From Bryobacteraceae bacterium (GTDB taxonomy: Bacteria; Acidobacteriota; Terriglobia; Bryobacterales; Bryobacteraceae), in the NCBI GenBank assembly GCA_030039005.1, contig JASHQT010000328.1, positions 1-9,348 of the forward strand: a stretch of DNA of 9,348 nt. Reading direction: 5' to 3'. The position numbers were made by a program, and so were the translations under genes. The notes beneath the pieces were generated by a model that was not told the origin of the DNA, did not search any database, and was given only the letters and a program-made list of their open reading frames with translations. Positions 5,621-9,348 of this stretch are shown piece after piece (within the stretch, counting starts at the first letter, position 1; the number at the start of each line of letters is the position of its first letter).

Positions 5621-7087
5621 ATGTCCTTTTCAGGCGCGCGCAAGGCTGGGCTCATACTGGCCGTCATCGGCGCATCGAGGCTCGGTCAAAGCCAAGCGAG
5701 GCCGGTGATGCTGCCGCCCTGCCCTGAGTGTGCCCTGGCGGGACAAACGCCCGAGCCTACCGCTCCGCCTCAGGTTGTCTATCTTCGAAATCCCAAACCA
5801 TATGATTTCGGGAAAATACTCGGGCCAAAGGCTGCGCAACTCGACATGCACTTCGAAGTGACCGCGCGTGTCGTCAGCACTCGCCCCCTCATTCTGGATG
5901 TGTTGGCTGCCAGCGGTCCTGCTCAAAAAACCTATAGCGAACTGTGCGGCTCCACGATTTTTGTTCCTCTTGCCGACGCCAAGCTCAAGGGCGTTATATC
6001 AAAGCTGAAATTTAACCAGCTTGTAAAAGCGACTCTGTTTTACGGCGGCAATCAGGAATTTCCCCATGAGGAGGTGCTTTCCGAACTCGTCGTGGATGCG
6101 CCGCTCGACAACTTGCCCGCATCTTGCCCCAACCGGAGCGGTCTTCTTCTTTCGTATCGGGGACTGGTCGAAATCGTCAACGTCTATAACGATGGGACAA
6201 TTCTGTATCAGGACGTCCTGTTCAATCGCTTCGCTACTCAGAACCTCTCTCACCAGGAATTGGCGCAGCTTCTAAAGAACTTCGCCAACCAGAGCTTCGA
6301 CACCATTCCTTCCACGCCGGCGCCAGGTGACTCCAGGCTGAGCCGGAACTCACTTACACTGATTTGCTCGCGGCTGCAAATCATCTCCCTGGCAGGTCTG
6401 GAAACCAAGCTCGGCCCGCTGATCCAACGCCTGGAAGATCTCAAAGAACGGGCGACCGCGCAGACTTTCTACCTGCTCTTGGTCAAAAGCCGACTCAAGC
6501 TGGGCATGCATGAATGGCCGTTTCCCCAGGTTCCTTTGAGTGAATTGCACACCGGACACCGTGCTGGCGTCGGAGCTCCCGCCGCCTGGAAGGACAAGCT
6601 GCCGGCGAATCTGTTGTCCATGATTCCAGCGGGCGCCGGAGCACCGCAAAGCACAGACAACTATTTCACCGATGGCGGCAAGACCTATCGCGTGTTCCGC
6701 TGGTTCTGCAGCATCCATCCGGATTGCGATGCCTTTGAAGACCTGTTCGCGCAGGAAATCCGGCCGGCGGAAGATCTCGTGGCCCAGAGTCATGAAAACC
6801 CCAAAAATCCGATTTCCGGCACGGTTCTTGCCACGGTTCAGCCGATTTGGCCCTCCGATGTCGATGCGCGTCTCTCTCAAGTGCCGCCGGAGGGTCAGCG
6901 AATTTCCAAGGAGGAATACAAAAAACATCTTTTGCTCTATCTGCAGCTAGCGAAGGCGGGAAGCTACAACGGTTCGGGAATTGATTTGATTGAGAACGGC
7001 TATTTATATCACGGGGTGCGGATCTGCCAAGTGGATCCGCAGGCGCCTCCCACGCCGTGCATGAATCCAAATGACAAGAACCCGTAG
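5621..7087 (+). CDS. Secreted protein of unknown function, possible DUF6438-like core
   Basis: The frame can be read from a GTG at 5453, but that extension is basic, Pro/Arg-rich and lacks an export signal. The ATG at 5621 begins a clear signal peptide (KAGLILAVIGASRLGQSQA), giving 488 aa, so I prefer it. I do not recognise the whole protein. After a short linker with a CPEC pair (C34, C37) there is a beta-rich region (about 50-165). Next comes a segment at about 172-275 with the order 'YNDGTILYQD ... LSHQELAQLLKNF...FDTIP ... LTLICSRLQIISL ... LIQRLEDL'. That recalls DUF6438-type domains (YGDGtV.Y ... L..l...F..l) but is only a pattern-level resemblance. The C-terminal third (WFCSIHPDCDAFEDL at 361-375) is without known match. 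Nine cysteines in the preferred ORF suggest disulfides. The 3' end overlaps the next gene by 17 bases. Confidence 0.75.
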   Translation: MSFSGARKAGLILAVIGASRLGQSQARPVMLPPCPECALAGQTPEPTAPPQVVYLRNPKPYDFGKILGPKAAQLDMHFEVTARVVSTRPLILDVLAASGPAQKTYSELCGSTIFVPLADAKLKGVISKLKFNQLVKATLFYGGNQEFPHEEVLSELVVDAPLDNLPASCPNRSGLLLSYRGLVEIVNVYNDGTILYQDVLFNRFATQNLSHQELAQLLKNFANQSFDTIPSTPAPGDSRLSRNSLTLICSRLQIISLAGLETKLGPLIQRLEDLKERATAQTFYLLLVKSRLKLGMHEWPFPQVPLSELHTGHRAGVGAPAAWKDKLPANLLSMIPAGAGAPQSTDNYFTDGGKTYRVFRWFCSIHPDCDAFEDLFAQEIRPAEDLVAQSHENPKNPISGTVLATVQPIWPSDVDARLSQVPPEGQRISKEEYKKHLLLYLQLAKAGSYNGSGIDLIENGYLYHGVRICQVDPQAPPTPCMNPNDKNP

Positions 7088-8369
7088 CATCGTTCTACTA
7101 AAGATTTCTCTAGCCTCCAGCGTGCTGTTCGCACAGCCCTATCCGCCGGGATTTCCGCTGGGCGCCAGGATTCCGGAGATCACGGGAAGCGTGGTGGACG
7201 CAGTCACGGGGAAACCGCTGGCGGACATCGATGTGACGCTTCGAGCAACTTCGCTGACAGCTTCCTTTGGAGACGGGGGTAGCGAACCGCTGCGGTATGA
7301 GAACAGCCGCACGACAGCGCGCGGGCAGTTCGCCTTTCGCGCCTCTCTGGAGAAGCAAGTAGATGGTCCACTCACCTCCATGAAAGGCTATTGGCTCACC
7401 GTCAACCTCGGCTTTCTGACGGCTGAAGAACTGAAGAAAGATCAGCCCTACAGCGACCCGAAGATGGACTTTCTCCCGGACGATTTGAGTTATCTGATTA
7501 CGGCGGCAGCCTTTTCCCGCCCCAGGTACCCGAATCGTCCGAACGGCGGTGGGGGACGGCGCTGGAGCAACCCGGCCTATTTTCCGATGGCGGTGCAGTT
7601 CGTGCGTCCATGCGACCAGGTATGGAATGCGAACTGTCTGTACTCGCAGACAACCCGGAAACTGCGGATCGCGCTCATCCCCATCCTCGACAATCCCGCC
7701 GATTGCCTTCGGATCGCGGATGGCACGCTCGGTGAACAATGCCGCCAGCTTAATGCCTACTGGGCCGCTTTTCTCCACACCGACACCGTTGAGCAGTTCC
7801 AAAAAGACAAGGAGCTATGCGAGGGAATCGATCACGGGGCGGTCACAAAGAGCTGCCTGGACAATCTTCGCACGCTCGATCGCGATCTGTTCGAGGGCCA
7901 CTGGACCGAGCAACATCAGATCGCGGCAACGATGGTCATGCTTCCCGTGGCCGGATTGACGCCCATGAGCCTCAATACCGTGCGGCAGCCGGGCCAGCCG
8001 GTGATGTACGTGCTGCCCTACCTCCGGACCGATCGCGATCGAGGTCTGAATTCGTGTCTCGCCTACGTTTGGCAGACCCCATCGGAGCAGGAACGCGCGG
8101 CGGCGCTGGAGACCGTGAGGGCGTGGGGGCGCGGCGCCGCGGAGCGCACGCAGACGGCGGGCGGGAACGCGATCCAGGTAATTGATTTCAGCGACGCCGG
8201 GTTGGTCTTCTGGCCCAGCATGGACAGCGTCGTCGCCCTCATGTGCTTCAACTCCACTCACTACGCGAAGACCTTCGGCGAAGAGCGAGCGCACGCTGCC
8301 GAGGCGACTCCCGAGATGCGCGTGGAACTGATGCGGCAGTACCTGCTGAAGCATCCTCCTTTGCGGTGA
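7071..8369 (+). CDS. Secreted protein of unknown function with N-terminal CarbReg-like domain
   Basis: The protein has 432 aa. The start ATG overlaps the end of the preceding gene by 17 bases, with no Shine-Dalgarno sequence seen, so translation is probably coupled to that gene. Residues 1-21 are a signal peptide (IVLLKISLASSVLFAQ). Residues about 36-95 look like one carboxypeptidase-regulatory-like domain: ITGSVVDAVTGKPLADIDVTLRA, then TTARGQFAF. The remainder (about 100-432) is not a family I recognise. It contains a Pro/Gly-rich stretch (PRYPNRPNGGGG, 151-162) and eight cysteines at 181, 189, 212, 224, 250, 262, 329 and 392, an even number that fits extracytoplasmic disulfides. There is also a NSCLAYVWQTPSEQERAAALETVR segment (327-350). 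The CarbReg domain links it thematically to the gene at 3776. The stop lies 21 bp from the stop of the convergent VOC gene. Confidence 0.8.
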   Translation: MTRTRSIVLLKISLASSVLFAQPYPPGFPLGARIPEITGSVVDAVTGKPLADIDVTLRATSLTASFGDGGSEPLRYENSRTTARGQFAFRASLEKQVDGPLTSMKGYWLTVNLGFLTAEELKKDQPYSDPKMDFLPDDLSYLITAAAFSRPRYPNRPNGGGGRRWSNPAYFPMAVQFVRPCDQVWNANCLYSQTTRKLRIALIPILDNPADCLRIADGTLGEQCRQLNAYWAAFLHTDTVEQFQKDKELCEGIDHGAVTKSCLDNLRTLDRDLFEGHWTEQHQIAATMVMLPVAGLTPMSLNTVRQPGQPVMYVLPYLRTDRDRGLNSCLAYVWQTPSEQERAAALETVRAWGRGAAERTQTAGGNAIQVIDFSDAGLVFWPSMDSVVALMCFNSTHYAKTFGEERAHAAEATPEMRVELMRQYLLKHPPLR

Positions 8370-8390
8370 TCGTCTGGAGAAACAAGCCGG

Positions 8391-8846
8391 CTAGCGCGCC
8401 TCGCGTTCTATCTCCTCCCAAAGCTCAATGGGATTGCCCTCAGGGTCGGACAAATGAGCGAATCGGCCGTTGGGATAACGTTTCTGGTCGACCTCAACTG
8501 CGATCCCGGCTGCGCGTAACTGCGCCACCATCGCATCCATGTTTCGAACACGAAAATTCACCATCCACTGCTTGGTGGCGTTGCCAAAGTAGGTGGTCTT
8601 CTCTGGAAACGGTTGAAACGCGCAAGGTCCGGCTTCTTGCCGCCAAGGTAGATCGTCATAGTTGGAGGGAACAAGATCGACGCCAAGGTGATCGGAGTAC
8701 CACTTGGCGAGAATTTTGGGGTCCTTTGCTCTAAAGAAAAGACCTCCAATGCCCGTCACCTTTTCCATATTCGCCGCCCCCGATCTCATCGCTGCCGCCG
8801 CACCAACGGCTCCAAGAAAAATCCGCCGGGTAGTTTCAGTTGACAT
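8391..8846 (-). CDS. VOC (glyoxalase/dioxygenase-fold) protein with Tat-like signal
   Basis: The protein has 151 aa. The N-terminus TTRRIFLGAVGAAAAM carries a twin-arginine-like motif (R7-R8-I-F-L-G) with a short hydrophobic stretch, so the folded protein may be exported. Residues 29-147 form a VOC fold: GIGGLFFRAKDPKILAKWYSDHLG (32-55), a second betaalphabeta unit MVNFRVRNMDAMVAQLRAAGI (95-115), and the closing strand SDPEGNPIELWE (133-144). E141 keeps the usual metal-ligand position. The usual first His is Gly in the GIGG turn, and the second-half ligand position appears to be Asn, so canonical metal binding is doubtful. The start is supported by CGGGAGGT (8851-8858) just upstream. It lies 67 bp downstream of the sugar dehydrogenase on the same strand. 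Substrate unknown; this GIGGxFFRAxDP subgroup is common and mostly unstudied. Confidence 0.87.
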   Translation of the reverse strand: MSTETTRRIFLGAVGAAAAMRSGAANMEKVTGIGGLFFRAKDPKILAKWYSDHLGVDLVPSNYDDLPWRQEAGPCAFQPFPEKTTYFGNATKQWMVNFRVRNMDAMVAQLRAAGIAVEVDQKRYPNGRFAHLSDPEGNPIELWEEIEREAR

Positions 8847-8850
8847 TGCA

Positions 8851-8858
8851 ACCTCCCG
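8851..8858 (-). promoter_or_regulatory. Shine-Dalgarno site for the VOC gene
   Basis: CGGGAGGT on the - strand ends four bases before the ATG at 8844-8846. It supports the start that includes the twin-arginine signal over the internal Met27. Confidence 0.65.
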
Positions 8859-8866
8859 TCACCGCG

Positions 8867-8872
8867 ATTGTA
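8867..8872 (-). promoter_or_regulatory. Possible -10 element for the VOC gene
   Basis: TACAAT on the - strand matches TATAAT at five of six positions and lies about 20 bases before the ribosome binding site. No good -35 is found at the proper distance, so the VOC gene may equally be read from the upstream dehydrogenase transcript. Confidence 0.25.
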
Positions 8873-8913
8873 CAAAACGCGCGAGCGGATTCTTCATGTA
8901 CCAGACCCGCTGC

Positions 8914-9348
8914 TCATTTCGGCGTGAGGCGCATGAGGCCGAGGCTGGTCAACAGATAAATATTGCCGTCGGGGCCTTGGCGGACATCGCGGACGCGCAT
9001 GTGGCGTTCCTTGAGCAATCGCTCTTCGGCGACGACGCGGTCGCCATTCAACACCAGGCGCACCAGCGCTTGGGCTTCGAGGCCGCCGATGAATAAATTC
9101 CCCTTCCATTCGGGAAATTTGTCGCCGGTATAAAACATCATTCCCGACGGAGCGATGTCGGGAAACCAGAAGTAGGCGGGTTCTTCGACCCCGGGCATCG
9201 ATGTCTTGCCGTTGCCCACCGGAACGTTTTTGCGGCCGTCGGTGCGCTGGAAATCGTACTGCGTGCCATAGGAGACGTCCGGCCAGCCGTAGTTTTTGCC
9301 GGCGCGAACGATGTCGATTTCGTCGCCGCCTGGGGGCCGTGATCGGTG
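8914..9348 (-). CDS. PQQ-dependent sugar dehydrogenase (glucose/sorbosone dehydrogenase family), 5'-truncated, probable frameshift
   Basis: Only the C-terminal 144 or so residues are in the window. The frame continues past a GTG at 9217-9219 to the window edge, so that codon is not the start. Family landmarks in order are [22 protein letters not shown], then [61 protein letters not shown], and LMRLTPK at the end. These proteins are six-bladed beta-propellers that oxidise aldose sugars in the periplasm with pyrroloquinoline quinone (soluble glucose dehydrogenase and YliI/Asd relatives). The electron acceptor is not visible here. Directly before GGDE, the conserved 'HGP(Q/R)GGDE' motif is broken: DHGPQ is in one frame and GGDE in the next. 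The gene is therefore either frameshifted or the sequence has an error near 9330. The VOC gene follows 67 bp downstream. Confidence 0.85.
   Translation of the reverse strand, partial: HRSRPPGGDEIDIVRAGKNYGWPDVSYGTQYDFQRTDGRKNVPVGNGKTSMPGVEEPAYFWFPDIAPSGMMFYTGDKFPEWKGNLFIGGLEAQALVRLVLNGDRVVAEERLLKERHMRVRDVRQGPDGNIYLLTSLGLMRLTPK

Noticed and set aside
7110..7802. 230-codon - strand open frame inside the 432-aa protein gene
   Set aside because: This is a long antisense frame caused by GC-rich codon use. The + strand frame has a signal peptide and a domain match; this one has neither.
8243..8734. 163-codon + strand open frame opposite the VOC gene
   Set aside because: It overlaps two well-supported genes, with Arg/Ser-rich composition typical of an antisense GC-rich frame.
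9217..9219. GTG as the start of the sugar dehydrogenase
   Set aside because: Clear family sequence ([17 protein letters not shown]) continues upstream in the same frame to the window edge.
1..9348. CRISPR arrays, tRNA or rRNA genes, insertion sequences, toxin-antitoxin or defence genes
   Set aside because: I looked for regular repeats, cloverleaf-like stretches, transposase motifs and small overlapping gene pairs and saw none that could be supported.

Overview
The window most resembles a chromosomal segment of an Acidobacteriota bacterium, probably of the Solibacter/Bryobacter type. This is inferred from style only: GC-rich coding sequence, many exported proteins, carboxypeptidase-regulatory-like beta-sandwich proteins, a 'DG(H/K)PDLSG' family protein, an acidobacterial-style cytochrome P460 and a PQQ-type sugar dehydrogenase. 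No rRNA, tRNA, CRISPR array, intact transposase, integrase or phage gene is visible.

Layout. Positions 1-1581 (+) hold the 3' part of an uncharacterised secreted 'DGHPDLSG' protein and, 1 bp later, a secreted dienelactone-hydrolase-fold protein that has lost two of its three catalytic residues. Converging on them (1591-2694, -) is a secreted esterase of the esterase D / feruloyl esterase type. A 291-bp non-coding gap is followed by a periplasmic mono-haem cytochrome P460 (2986-3540, +). A short decayed, antisense remnant of the 3' end of a sugar dehydrogenase gene (about 3560-3670, -) follows, and a good sigma70-like promoter lies just beyond it. That promoter faces a run of three rightward genes: a five-repeat carboxypeptidase-regulatory-like protein (3776-5422), an unrecognised secreted 488-aa protein (5621-7087), and an overlapping unrecognised secreted 432-aa protein (7071-8369). 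A strong 11-bp inverted repeat sits in the leader of the second. The window closes with two leftward genes: a VOC-fold protein with a Tat-like signal (8391-8846), and the 3' part of a PQQ-dependent sugar dehydrogenase (8914-9348) with an apparent 1-nt frameshift near the window edge.

How the genes fit together. Every gene whose N-terminus is visible carries an export signal, so the segment looks devoted to the cell envelope or outside. The first two genes look like one transcription unit. The overlapping pair at 5621-8369 looks translationally coupled and is the best candidate here for an undescribed function. I see no evidence for a defence system, a mobile system or a complete metabolic pathway. 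The points of most interest are the non-catalytic hydrolase, the coupled secreted pair, the sugar dehydrogenase remnant beside its intact relative, and the leader hairpin.
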